Below are positions 24,995-33,469 of a DNA stretch of 33,469 bases, in pieces. The notes under the pieces were generated by a model. That model searched no databases and was not told the origin of the DNA. It worked only from the letters and a program-made list of their open reading frames with translations. The position numbers and the translations under genes were made by a program. Source of the stretch: Deltaproteobacteria bacterium (GTDB taxonomy: Bacteria > Desulfobacterota > DSM-4660 > Desulfatiglandales > HGW-15); contig JAFDJA010000016.1 of NCBI GenBank assembly GCA_019307745.1, forward strand, positions 1 through 33,469. The letters are read 5' to 3'. Each line of letters begins with the position of its first letter. Position 1 is the stretch's first letter.

Positions 24995-26317
24995 TTAGAT
25001 ATCTTTGAGAAGGATATTGGCGTCCGAATCTTCAGTAATATTTCTGAATTTTTTTATACATTCAGAAATTGTGTTCAGGCTGGATGTTTTGTTCAGAGGC
25101 ATATCTCTGGTCCCAAAGTCATCAATCGCCTGAATAACCGAGTTAATGCTCATGCTGTCAATGTTCTGGGCAGGATGATATTCAGAAGTTAGATTGTTTT
25201 TTTTCGTTGTTTTTGCAAGAATTCCGCACTCTTCTAGCTCGAAAAGTATCCTGTTAGTCAATCTTATAGGGAGTTTCAACTCACTGGATATCTGTTCAGC
25301 ACTTGATGCTCCATTATAATTACGGAAATTGCTGATACAGAGATGAGCGATTTCGAGCGACAATATTTTTTTGTGTGTTGGACTTAACTTCAAGGAGATT
25401 GGCTCAAACTCGTATGCCTCCACATTCTGAAAGGCAAATGATACCTCTGCACCAAACAGGACAATGAACCAGCTGATTTGGAGCCATATCATAAAGAGTG
25501 GCAAGGCCGCGAAACTGCCGTAAATCGCCCCGTATTTGGAAACCCCAATCTGAAAGGAGATATAGAGCCATTGTACGATTGTATAAATTGTGCAAGCAAC
25601 AATCCCCCCGGTTATCCCGGATAAGATACGGACCTTTGTATTAGGCATAAGAATATACAGAAAAATAAATAGAAGCCATATAAGGAAGTATGAAAGTATT
25701 TTTAACAAGAGCAGGATCATAGGGCTGAAAGGGGTCAGGATTCCTATTTTTTGTGCGAATACAGTAAACTGGGCTGTTATGAAGAATATAGTACTACTTG
25801 ACAGGATGAACACTATTGGGTAGATGCACATCAGTAATAAATAGTTGCTGAGCCTTCGATGCCATTGCCTCCTGTTCTGTACACCCCAGATCTCATTGAA
25901 TGATTTTTCAATATTTCCCAAAAGTCTGATAATAAGCCAGAGGAGCATCACTATACCAACACCTGCAATCAGACCACCTTTGGCATCTTCGAGCAGAGAG
26001 TTTGCAAAGGTAATGACCCATGAGATTACTTCTTCCTGACCTTTTCCCTTTTCCAGGAGCTCATTTTCCAGAATCTTTTGGAGTCCAAACCATTTTGCCA
26101 TACCAAATGTAAGGGCTGCAACAGGGACTATGGAAAGCATAGAGTAGAATGTCAGGGCGGATGCCCTAAGACTGCACCTGTCTTCATCTAATCCATGCAG
26201 TGCAAGGACTATAACTCTTAAAAGGCGTATGAGAAAGGACTTTTTACGGGAGACAGATCCTAAGTGAATATGCCATATATCATGCCTGAGAAAATTGATG
26301 GCTTTTCGGAAAGTCAA
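24995..26317 (-). CDS. YihY/BrkB-family inner-membrane protein
   Basis: This 440-residue membrane protein has the YihY/virulence-factor BrkB layout: a cytoplasmic start, ASALTFYSMLSIVPVAALTFGMAKWFG early on, and about six hydrophobic helices to residue 300 (GGLIAGVGIVMLLWLII, LSYFLIWLLFIFLYILMPN, FAALPLFMIWLQISWFIVLFGAEVSFAFQ). The C-terminal 130 residues are soluble and resemble a winged-helix-like domain, as in longer family members. The role is unsettled; some members are annotated as RNase BN wrongly. The start is TTG 26317, which overlaps the upstream VanZ-like stop by four bases (TTGA), with GGAG seven bases before it. Translational coupling is likely. Confidence 0.9.
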   Translation of the reverse strand: MTFRKAINFLRHDIWHIHLGSVSRKKSFLIRLLRVIVLALHGLDEDRCSLRASALTFYSMLSIVPVAALTFGMAKWFGLQKILENELLEKGKGQEEVISWVITFANSLLEDAKGGLIAGVGIVMLLWLIIRLLGNIEKSFNEIWGVQNRRQWHRRLSNYLLLMCIYPIVFILSSSTIFFITAQFTVFAQKIGILTPFSPMILLLLKILSYFLIWLLFIFLYILMPNTKVRILSGITGGIVACTIYTIVQWLYISFQIGVSKYGAIYGSFAALPLFMIWLQISWFIVLFGAEVSFAFQNVEAYEFEPISLKLSPTHKKILSLEIAHLCISNFRNYNGASSAEQISSELKLPIRLTNRILFELEECGILAKTTKKNNLTSEYHPAQNIDSMSINSVIQAIDDFGTRDMPLNKTSSLNTISECIKKFRNITEDSDANILLKDI

Positions 26318-26697
26318 TTATTTCTCCAAAATTTGTTTTCCAGATAGACAAGGGCTGAAGACATTGGTGTCTTTGCAAGCAACCAGCCTAACGAGATTCC
26401 CAGACTGTTTGCGAGCATGTCACTGCTGCTCATGGATCTGTATGCTATATTCCCCTGAATCAGTTCGAGGGTGATACCAATAATAATCAACCAGATGCCG
26501 ATCACGAGGAAAGTCTTTTTAGATAGCCTGCAGAATCCGAACCAGAGCATCAAGGATGTATAGGTCATGAGATGAAATAATTTGTCAAGGCCTTTAAAAT
26601 CAGGGGTATCAGTCTCTATCCTTATGAGGGAAAGATAAATAACTAAACCAACCTGTATCCAGCCAATAAATAACCAAATATTTTTAAATCTGAGCAT
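26314..26697 (-). CDS. VanZ-like family membrane protein
   Basis: This 127-residue protein has four predicted membrane helices (about 6-24, 38-57, 63-80, 94-108) and the VanZ-like pattern: DKLFHLMTYTSLMLWF in helix 2, and ELIQGNIAYRSMSSSDMLANSLGISLGW in the third and fourth. The conserved acidic/Gln pattern ELIQ and SDMLANSLG are typical. The family includes the teicoplanin-resistance protein VanZ, but most members have unknown roles in envelope biology. It overlaps the YihY-like gene by 4 bp and follows glnS by 57 bp on the same strand. The ribosome-binding site before the ATG at 26697 is weak. Confidence 0.85.
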   Translation of the reverse strand: MLRFKNIWLFIGWIQVGLVIYLSLIRIETDTPDFKGLDKLFHLMTYTSLMLWFGFCRLSKKTFLVIGIWLIIIGITLELIQGNIAYRSMSSSDMLANSLGISLGWLLAKTPMSSALVYLENKFWRNN

Positions 26698-26754
26698 TTT
26701 CAGGTTATGTTAATTATTAAATTATAAACTTAATTAGTTAACTTTAAAATAATT

Positions 26755-28461
26755 TTATCCTTTTTTTTGAGCCTTCTGGATTTTTGCCCATGTGTCACGT
26801 AAGGATACGGTCCTGTTAAAGACCGGGTGGCCGTGCGCTGAATCAATAGTGTCAACACAAAAATATCCAAGTCTTTCAAATTGATATTTTTCTCCTGGTT
26901 TTGCTTCCTTAAGGCTGGGTTCCAGCCTGCATGACCTAAGAATTTCAAGGGATCCTGGATTTAGATGATCTTTGAAATTTTTATTATCATCTGTACTTGT
27001 CGGATTTGGCGTATCAAAAAGATGGTCGTATAGGCGAACTTCCGTCTCAAGAGTGTGTTTGGCAGAGACCCAATGGATGGTCGCCTTTACTTTACGTCCG
27101 TCAGGTGCTGATCCGCCTTTTGTCTCAGGATCATACGTGCAGCGGAGTTCAATGATCTCCCCTGTATGCTTATCTTTAATAACCTCCTCACATTTGATAA
27201 AGTATGCATATCGCAGCCTGATCTCACGGCCAGGTCCCAGTCGGTAGAATTTTTTTGGCGGATCTTCCATGAAATCATCCTGTTCAATATAAAGAACCTT
27301 GGAAAAAGGTATCTTCCTCGTACCCATATTAGGATCTTCCGGATTATTTATCGCATCCAGTTCCTCTTCCTTATCATCAGGATAATTGGTGATGACAACT
27401 TTAAGCGGTTTTAATACTCCCATAACCCTGGGCGCCCGTTTGTTCAAGTCTTCTCTGAGACAGTGTTCTAGCAGGGCGATATCTACTGTACTTTCTTTTT
27501 TTGAAATCCCGATACGCTTGAGAAAATTGTGTATTGATTCTGGCGTATATCCACGTCTTCTCAATCCTGATATGGTCGGCATACGCGGATCATCCCAGCC
27601 GTTAACATGTCCGCCTTCAACAAGCTCAAGGAGTTTTCTCTTGCTCATGACAGTGTAAGTAAGGTTGAGGCGCGCAAACTCGATCTGCTGTGGATGACAT
27701 TCAGTATTCAGTTCGTCAAGGAACCAATCATATAGTGGTCTATGGTCCTCAAATTCGAGTGTGCAGTTTGAGTGAGTTATCCCCTCAATAGAATCTGAAA
27801 CGCAGTGGGAAAAGTCATACATTGGGTAAATACACCATTTGTTTTCGGTTCTATGATGAGCTGTTTTAACAATCCTGTATATCACAGGATCTCTCATGTT
27901 TAAATTTGGCGAGGCCATATCTATTTTTGCCCTCAGCACTCGCAAGCCGTTTTCAATTTCGCCCGCCTTCATTCGTTTGAACAGATCAAGGTTCTCCTCC
28001 ACGGATCGTTTGCGATAGGGACTTTCCTTGCCAGGCTCTGTGAGAGTGCCGCGGTATTCTCTCATTTCATCAGGGATAAGATCGCATACATAGGCCTTGC
28101 TATTTTTAATAAGTTGCACAGCATACTCGTATAACTTATCAAAATAGTCAGATGTGTAATAAAGATGTTCGCCCCAGTCAAATCCCAGCCATTTGATATC
28201 TTCCTTGATGGATTCAACATACTCCACATCTTCTTTACTTGGGTTTGTGTCATCAAAACGGAGATGGCAGACAGCACTTTTATTTTCAGTTGCTATGCCA
28301 AAGTTGAGGCAGATGGATTTTGCGTGCCCTATATGCAGATATCCATTTGGTTCGGGCGGGAACCTGGTGACAACACGACCTCCATGTTTATTGGTTTTAA
28401 GATCTTGTATTACAATGCTCCGGATAAAATCTGATGCTGGAGCGGAATCGCTTCTAATCAT
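26755..28461 (-). CDS. glnS: Glutamine--tRNA ligase (GlnRS)
   Basis: This 568-residue enzyme is a complete class I GlnRS, charging tRNA-Gln with glutamine in the cytoplasm. The class I HIGH motif is at 43-46 ([14 protein letters not shown]) and the KMSKS equivalent is VMSKRKL. Conserved [29 protein letters not shown] follows the HIGH motif, and the C-terminal beta-barrel anticodon domain contains [20 protein letters not shown] and [19 protein letters not shown] upstream of the ATG at 28461 gives a firm start. Presence of GlnRS is common in Desulfobacterota but not universal. It is the first gene of a probable run glnS, VanZ-like, YihY-like, thioredoxin-like/TPR. Confidence 0.97.
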   Translation of the reverse strand: MIRSDSAPASDFIRSIVIQDLKTNKHGGRVVTRFPPEPNGYLHIGHAKSICLNFGIATENKSAVCHLRFDDTNPSKEDVEYVESIKEDIKWLGFDWGEHLYYTSDYFDKLYEYAVQLIKNSKAYVCDLIPDEMREYRGTLTEPGKESPYRKRSVEENLDLFKRMKAGEIENGLRVLRAKIDMASPNLNMRDPVIYRIVKTAHHRTENKWCIYPMYDFSHCVSDSIEGITHSNCTLEFEDHRPLYDWFLDELNTECHPQQIEFARLNLTYTVMSKRKLLELVEGGHVNGWDDPRMPTISGLRRRGYTPESIHNFLKRIGISKKESTVDIALLEHCLREDLNKRAPRVMGVLKPLKVVITNYPDDKEEELDAINNPEDPNMGTRKIPFSKVLYIEQDDFMEDPPKKFYRLGPGREIRLRYAYFIKCEEVIKDKHTGEIIELRCTYDPETKGGSAPDGRKVKATIHWVSAKHTLETEVRLYDHLFDTPNPTSTDDNKNFKDHLNPGSLEILRSCRLEPSLKEAKPGEKYQFERLGYFCVDTIDSAHGHPVFNRTVSLRDTWAKIQKAQKKG

Positions 28462-29499
28462 TTGAGTTACTCCTTATAATATTTGATTATTACCACGAAT
28501 GTTCAGGAATAGTGAGCTGAAATTAATGTTAAAAGTTTTAATTGGCCATTATTTTTAGAGGACCACAATTTCTGCTATGAGTCAAAGAATTAATCCAGCC
28601 TGTCAATAATCCCGCCCAGTTTTCCAGATCTTGACGATCTCCAGACCAATAAGAAGGTTTTTAATTGACATCGACTATCTTTGGTGATTTGCCATAATCT
28701 TATTTTCATATGATCAGATGGCCCAGCCTTTATTTTTTTTAATAGGATTATTGGACTTGGACAGAACTTGTTGAATATTTTATAATAATAGATTCAAATT
28801 CTACTGGAGTATTACAATCTGGTGAAAAAGTTTAGATCACATGGAAGTGGATTACAAGAATTTTATTAACTAATATAAAAGGAAAATCAACTCATTTTGT
28901 GTCTTTGTGAAAAACTTAGCCTTGAAATGATAATTAATAAATTATGGGATTATGCAGGATCAGATGTGATGAGGTGGTTTACATCCGGGAATGGCAACAC
29001 ACCGCAATCTTTGCTTTAATCCAAGTGTTTTATTATATCTTAGTGAAGGCGGGAAGAGAGATCCCTTATGACATTAATAACTCTGTTCAAACCGCTAAAT
29101 TATTTCAATTTCTCAAACTATTTTGTAGAATATAATTTACTTTTTAGGGCAACCGTAATGCTCTATAATTAATCTTTTAAACAAGTACAAATGAGATAAT
29201 CGAAATTATGGTCAGTCGTTTTAAAAAATAGTCTATATAATATGAGCAAAGGATTGCGTTGCTTCCTGATTCCATTTCTACACATACTTTTGACGGATCA
29301 AAACAGATCAGTTGAAACAATGTTTGCTATTATACTGATATAGGATCTCATGCATCAGAAGTGGTAAGGTGGATTCTTATCAAATGGCAGAAATATTAAT
29401 TTCATTGCCCAGATGATATCACTAAGAAGGCCGCAGTGCTGGCCGTAGAGACAAATTGGAAGTGATTAGTGTGGCAGGGGCATCTCTATTAATAGATGG
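28462..29499. other. 1-kb gene-poor AT-rich stretch
   Basis: A 63-codon plus-strand frame (28944-29135) lacks a ribosome-binding site and family recognition. No tRNA, terminator or repeat is clear. The stretch may include the glnS promoter near 28470-28560 and decayed sequence. Nothing else is supported. Confidence 0.4.
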
Positions 29500-29922
29500 T
29501 CAGCCTTGTTTGTCAATAAACTTCGGTCTTTTCTGTGCATATCCGGCATAACCCTTCAAAGCCTTACGCCCCTTCCTGACATTTTTTATGTCAAACAGGA
29601 GAAAATCCTTTTTTTCAATGAGGACCTTTTCCAGATTGTCATCTATCCTTTGAATAGATTTGATTATCTCTGAGATCTCTTTGGAGATATCATGGGCCTT
29701 TCCTGCCCCTTTCACCACAGATCTGTTGCCTGTCAATCTGCTATATCTTTTTTCGTTGGCCGAAACTTCATGCTGGAGATGTTCTCTCTTGGTGGCCAGA
29801 TCCAGAAAGTCGTATATCTGATCCTCCTGGAACGCTTGCAGGAGTTTCTCCTGTTCAATGGCCAGTTTCTTTATCTGTTTGAAGATCGCACAATTTCTTA
29901 TCAGAAGATCAGATGGTTCCAT
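29500..29922 (-). CDS. FlgN-like coiled-coil protein (possible flagellar export chaperone)
   Basis: This 140-residue, cysteine-poor protein is almost entirely helical and charged, with heptad-like leucines: CAIFKQIKKLAIEQEKLLQAFQ, LATKREHLQHEV, and ISEIIKSIQRIDDNLEKVL. This pattern, about 120 residues with three helices and a disordered basic tail (RKGRKALKGYAGYAQKRPKF), is like FlgN/FlgN-like flagellar chaperones, which hold hook-associated proteins before export. The assignment is from helical pattern only and is weak. AAAGGG lies upstream of the ATG at 29922. It is divergent from the large TPR gene, which has a sigma54 promoter, as flagellar genes often have. No other flagellar gene is in the window. 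Confidence 0.45.
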   Translation of the reverse strand: MEPSDLLIRNCAIFKQIKKLAIEQEKLLQAFQEDQIYDFLDLATKREHLQHEVSANEKRYSRLTGNRSVVKGAGKAHDISKEISEIIKSIQRIDDNLEKVLIEKKDFLLFDIKNVRKGRKALKGYAGYAQKRPKFIDKQG

Positions 29923-30142
29923 AGCTTGTTTTCCCTTTCGGTACGTTGGAGGCCAATATTTTTGAAAAGCAGGTTTATATTAGAGCCCTATAATGAGCAA
30001 TTTTAGTGCCAGTTCGATCGTATTTGGAAAATTTTATTTTATGCAGGAGCTTGATTGTAAAACCTTGATAACCAGCTCCATTTAGTCCCCTGTTTTATAT
30101 AATCGTCAAAAATCACACGTATATTCCTGTTAAAAGCCATGC

Positions 30143-30170
30143 AATTATCGTCAATATTTTGACGATAATT
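30143..30170 (+). promoter_or_regulatory. 12-bp perfect inverted repeat, candidate activator-binding site
   Basis: AATTATCGTCAA and TTGACGATAATT flank a 4-nt spacer (TATT). A matching half-site, ATAATCGTCAA, occurs about 44 bp upstream at 30099. The centre is about 115 bp before the -24 element at 30270, a normal distance for a sigma54 enhancer-binding protein acting by DNA looping. Confidence 0.6.
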
Positions 30171-30269
30171 TTTGAAGGCAATATATGACTTGAGGCTGGA
30201 TTGAAATAATATATGTTAATTCAGATAGTTATCATTTGTTGATAAGGTCTTGCTCTGTAGAACTCCTTT

Positions 30270-30286
30270 ATGGCATGAGATGTGCT
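30270..30286 (+). promoter_or_regulatory. Sigma54-type promoter of the large TPR gene
   Basis: ATGGCATGAGATGTGCT has the sigma54 GG (30272-30273) and GC (30284-30285) 12 bp apart and most of the consensus. Transcription would start near 30297, upstream of every candidate start codon. It is paired with the inverted repeat at 30143. Confidence 0.65.
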
Positions 30287-30426
30287 AAATAATTTGAAGG
30301 TTAATAGAAATTTTAATTTTTCAGGGCAGGCGGAAGATTGTGGAGATATCGCAGATTACCCAGATAATTGATAGCATCCTTGTCAAGGCTGCATTAATGG
30401 CATGCAAGCATAAGGACAAACAATGT

Positions 30427-33400
30427 ATGAGTAAGGGGGGGGGTAAAAGGTCTCATCTCAATCTCCTTGTATTATCTATTTTTTTTGTCTGTCTGACAGT
30501 CGAGCCTTTAGCAGCTTCTAATACTATTCAGGACATTGAGATGCTTTCAAGGGATGAAAGCATCATGCTTGCGATTCTTTTTGACATTCGACCAGAATAC
30601 AGCCTGAATCCGGTCAGCATGGACACACTGATTCTCACAATATATGGCGCTACCACTTCTCCTTCTCTGGAAGTTAAGGTCATTGACATGGATGGCATTG
30701 ATCTGGAACCAAGCGGGGTTTCTGACCTGAGCTTTCAGATAAAACTGTCTAAACCTGCTGGTTCAATTGACTGTTCCTGGCTTGATCCTGAAAGGTTACT
30801 TTTTATCAATATAGGTCCTTTGGATAGAGATGATATGGAGCAGGAGCAGTCTTCTGAACTCTCTACTCTTGATAGTATCAGATTTGGGTTCATGGACAAT
30901 GCAACCCGGATGGTAATGAGTTTTGACCGCATGCCAGCCTGGAAAGTGTTATGTCAGGACAATACTGAAATAGCCATTCACCTCAAGGCTGATTCAGATG
31001 ATGATATTCACAGAGAGTATGGACCGGTAAAGAGGCTGAAACATGTGGCTGTAAGAAGACAGGGGAGTAGCTCAATGGATATAGCTCTCCAGCTTGAATC
31101 TCCCATGAATTATGTGAAGATATTCTGGATGGGGGTGGGAAAGAGGCTGATTATGGATCTTTATGAGGAGACATACAGGTCAAAGTATGATGAGTTTTTT
31201 CTTGAATCTGTTTCAGACCATGTTGCAGATAAATCGTTGACCAAGGAAGAGGACATAAAAGAGGCAGTTGATAGAGCTAAGTATGAGAGCCCTTTACACG
31301 AATCTGATTCAAGCCTTTCGGCAGGTGAGCCTCAACCGGTTCACAGGCAGGATAAAAAAGAGGCTAATGTTACGACCAAAGGCAAAAAAGAGGAAACAGG
31401 ACAGGCAGAATCTGTCAGGCAAAATAAACATATCTTGCGGATTAAGATCCCTAAAATGGAGAAAGAGCGTTCATCAGAACAGACCACAGAGAATACTGAA
31501 ATAACAGGTAGCCAGGTCAAACCCTTTATTGTCGAGCCAAAGCAGGATATTATTTTGCCTGTAAGTTTTGATGAAAAGGAGCTGGTTAAAAAATTGAGTT
31601 CTGGGGAAGCTTTTTTATTCGGGCGAATTCAAGAGGCACGTGATATTAGTGATTTTGAAAAAGGGATAATATTGACAAGCAGGTTTCTTGCCGAATATCC
31701 GGAATCGCCGTTATTTGAAGAAACTGCTTTTTGGCGCGGCGATTTTTATTATGGCATGTGGAATAGCGGTAACAGGGAAGTCTCACACAAGGTGCTTATA
31801 AGTTATAATTATGCTCTTGACCGATTTGGGTCGTCCCGTTATGTCCCTCTTGTCTATATAAAGATGGCTCAGGTGAACTCCTTTGTAGGTGCTGATTTTC
31901 AGGCGATCGGTTATCTAAGCCTGGTAGTCGGACAGCATTTGGATAGCCCATACCTCCCCCTTGCCTATCTTACCAGAGGCAAGACATATCTAGATTCAAA
32001 CCTGGCCGAAAAGGCGATAGAAGATTTTAAGTTCATCCTGGATCGGTTTCCAGACTCACCATATTCTGTTGAGGCCCGGTTCTGGATAGCAAATTATTTT
32101 CATATAATGGGGATGTATGAAGAGGCCGGCTTAAGGCTGGATGAAATAGATGTCTCAGATTCGGATTTTTTTCTGAAATATCCAGAGTACCTGTTTCTTT
32201 GCGCAAAAAACCATATCTACCTTGAAAATTATGATTCAGCCAGGGAGTATCTGTTTAAGGCCGTCAATATCGGCCATCAACCTGAATCGATTGATCTCCT
32301 GCTATCGCGTATAGGTGATACATATCATAACCAGGACAGGATTGATGAGGCTGAGAAGTATTTCGAGATGGTCATGGAATATTATCCTGGGAGTGAGGGT
32401 GCATCTATTTCAAGGCTGAGAGTGGCCGATTATTTTTCTGATATTGCCATGCTGAATGATTTAAGCAATGAGGAAGGGTCCGAGGCTATTAGTGATTTAG
32501 CTCAACTTGAAAAGGGGTATCAGTTATTTGAAAAGGAGCAGTACAGTGCTTCCATGGACAGCCTTCGTGATCTTATATCAAAATCCATTCAGACAAAGAC
32601 CAGCAAAGATGCTAGACAGTTATTTCAAAAGGCATCGGAAAAGAGGATATCTCTCCTTTTTGATGCCAGGAAATACAGTGAAGTTATTGAACTCTATCAG
32701 GCTGAAAAACAATGGATCAAGGATAAGATGGACCCGGAATCAATGCTCCTGGTGGCCAGATCATTTCATGAACTTAATCTAAATGAGGATTCTGTAATAT
32801 TTTTCTCCCTTATAAATATCGTTGATCTGAAACATCCATCAAGGGCAGATTACCTTTATGATTTTGCCAGTACTTACAGAGAAAAGGGTGATTTTGAAGC
32901 TGCTCAGAGACTTCTGAAGCAAAATATTAGTGACAGGTCCCTGGACACAAAAGGTCAGTATAAAATATCCATGCTTCTGGCAGATATCTACAAGCAACAA
33001 GCGAGGTACAGAGAGTCATATCAGCAATATCAATATTTATTGAATAATAAAAAATTCAGCCTCGGTGAAAGTGATCTGGCCAAAGTATATTACAATATGG
33101 GAAGGGTTCTTAACCTTGAAAAGAGCTATGAAAAGGCAAGAAAGATTTTGAGGCTCAGCCTGATCCTTGCAACAGAAAGAGGCAACGAGTCTGCAGAACT
33201 GATTCAGTCAATTCATATTGAAATTGCTAAAGGGTATTATAATGAGGGAAACTTTCAACAGGCAGTCAAATCCTTTGAACAGGGCTTTGCTCTTGGATAC
33301 AGCCCTGGAGAGGTGGATTACTGGAATAACAGGTTTAGATTAGGGATAGCATATATGGAAATGGGAGCCCCCTTGAAAGCAGAATCCATTATCAAAGAGG

Positions 33401-33469
33401 TGAATGATGAAGGGGACAGTGTGATTATACAGCAGAGGGCTCAGATACGGCTTGGCTCCATTATGCTGG
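30427..33469 (+). CDS. Large exported tetratricopeptide-repeat protein, partial (runs off right edge)
   Basis: An uninterrupted frame of more than 1000 codons reaches the window end. The ATG at 30427 gives a signal peptide (KRSHLNLLVLSIFFVCLTVEPLAAS, about residues 7-31). In-frame GTG 30340 and ATG 30397 are possible but would bury it behind a long N-tail. Two beta-rich AMIN-like segments follow (DSIRFGFMDNATRMVMSFD and VRRQGSSSMDIALQLESP), then a Lys/Glu/Ser-rich linker at about 270-370. From there to the edge are TPR-type helical pairs: YLTRGKTYLDSNLAEKAIEDF, GDTYHNQDRIDEAEKYFEMV, and IAKGYYNEGNFQQAVKSFEQG. It is probably a periplasmic or envelope scaffold, and its sigma54 promoter plus the FlgN-like neighbour hint at motility. 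A G9 tract occupies codons 3-6. Function unknown. Confidence 0.85.
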   Translation, partial: MSKGGGKRSHLNLLVLSIFFVCLTVEPLAASNTIQDIEMLSRDESIMLAILFDIRPEYSLNPVSMDTLILTIYGATTSPSLEVKVIDMDGIDLEPSGVSDLSFQIKLSKPAGSIDCSWLDPERLLFINIGPLDRDDMEQEQSSELSTLDSIRFGFMDNATRMVMSFDRMPAWKVLCQDNTEIAIHLKADSDDDIHREYGPVKRLKHVAVRRQGSSSMDIALQLESPMNYVKIFWMGVGKRLIMDLYEETYRSKYDEFFLESVSDHVADKSLTKEEDIKEAVDRAKYESPLHESDSSLSAGEPQPVHRQDKKEANVTTKGKKEETGQAESVRQNKHILRIKIPKMEKERSSEQTTENTEITGSQVKPFIVEPKQDIILPVSFDEKELVKKLSSGEAFLFGRIQEARDISDFEKGIILTSRFLAEYPESPLFEETAFWRGDFYYGMWNSGNREVSHKVLISYNYALDRFGSSRYVPLVYIKMAQVNSFVGADFQAIGYLSLVVGQHLDSPYLPLAYLTRGKTYLDSNLAEKAIEDFKFILDRFPDSPYSVEARFWIANYFHIMGMYEEAGLRLDEIDVSDSDFFLKYPEYLFLCAKNHIYLENYDSAREYLFKAVNIGHQPESIDLLLSRIGDTYHNQDRIDEAEKYFEMVMEYYPGSEGASISRLRVADYFSDIAMLNDLSNEEGSEAISDLAQLEKGYQLFEKEQYSASMDSLRDLISKSIQTKTSKDARQLFQKASEKRISLLFDARKYSEVIELYQAEKQWIKDKMDPESMLLVARSFHELNLNEDSVIFFSLINIVDLKHPSRADYLYDFASTYREKGDFEAAQRLLKQNISDRSLDTKGQYKISMLLADIYKQQARYRESYQQYQYLLNNKKFSLGESDLAKVYYNMGRVLNLEKSYEKARKILRLSLILATERGNESAELIQSIHIEIAKGYYNEGNFQQAVKSFEQGFALGYSPGEVDYWNNRFRLGIAYMEMGAPLKAESIIKEVNDEGDSVIIQQRAQIRLGSIML

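Noticed and set aside
28944-29135. 63-codon plus-strand frame in the gene-poor stretch
   Set aside because: No ribosome-binding site, no family and no neighbour support.

Overview
The window looks like a moderately AT-rich chromosome fragment from an anaerobic, probably sulfur-metabolising member of the Desulfobacterota (former Deltaproteobacteria). This is inferred from gene content: a sulfide:quinone-oxidoreductase-like flavoprotein, an AprA/FrdA-type flavoprotein with a two-cluster ferredoxin, several radical-SAM enzymes, a bacterial GlnRS, an arylsulfotransferase-like protein and sigma54-type promoters. No rRNA, tRNA, CRISPR array, transposase or phage gene was recognised.

Region 1 (1-6.2 kb) is a redox and signalling block. 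A receiver-domain gene runs off the left edge on the minus strand. After a repeat-filled 0.7 kb gap comes a plus-strand pair, an SQR-like flavoprotein (1010-2260) and a DUF1641 protein (2270-2956), followed by a stand-alone receiver (3165-3689) and a large imperfect palindrome. Facing them is a minus-strand operon: a 79-residue acidic protein, an AprA-like flavoprotein interrupted by a one-base frameshift at TTTTGAC, and an 8Fe-8S ferredoxin, closed by a hairpin terminator.

Region 2 (6.2-12.9 kb) is mixed. It holds a DUF5610-like protein, a glutaredoxin/radical-SAM-like fusion broken by a frameshift in a T run, a cupin pseudogene with three lesions, an exported alpha/beta hydrolase directly upstream of truA, and a minus-strand methyltransferase/AmrS pair.

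Region 3 (13-20.5 kb) is mainly minus-strand single genes: a PanP-like PLP decarboxylase, a beta-CASP metallo-beta-lactamase, a lysine-2,3-aminomutase-type radical SAM enzyme, RadA and a probable lipoprotein. Region 4 (20.5-22.6 kb) is a long AT-rich stretch with a dispersed repeat, a sigma54-like promoter, a strong sigma70-like promoter, a small exported Gly/Lys/Ala-rich protein and two strong hairpin terminators.

Region 5 (22.6-28.5 kb, minus) holds an arylsulfotransferase-like protein, then a likely operon glnS, VanZ-like, YihY/BrkB-like and thioredoxin-like/TPR protein. Region 6 (28.5-33.5 kb) has a 1 kb gene-poor stretch, a FlgN-like coiled-coil protein on minus, and on plus a very large exported TPR protein running off the right edge. 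That last gene has a textbook sigma54 layout (12-bp inverted repeat about 115 bp upstream of a -24/-12 element) and a G9 tract just after its proposed start.

Most noteworthy are the two frameshifts in otherwise well-preserved redox genes, both at T runs that resemble recoding sites; the three-gene AprA-like/ferredoxin/small-protein operon; and the two sigma54-like promoters sharing the same left half (TGGCATGAG).
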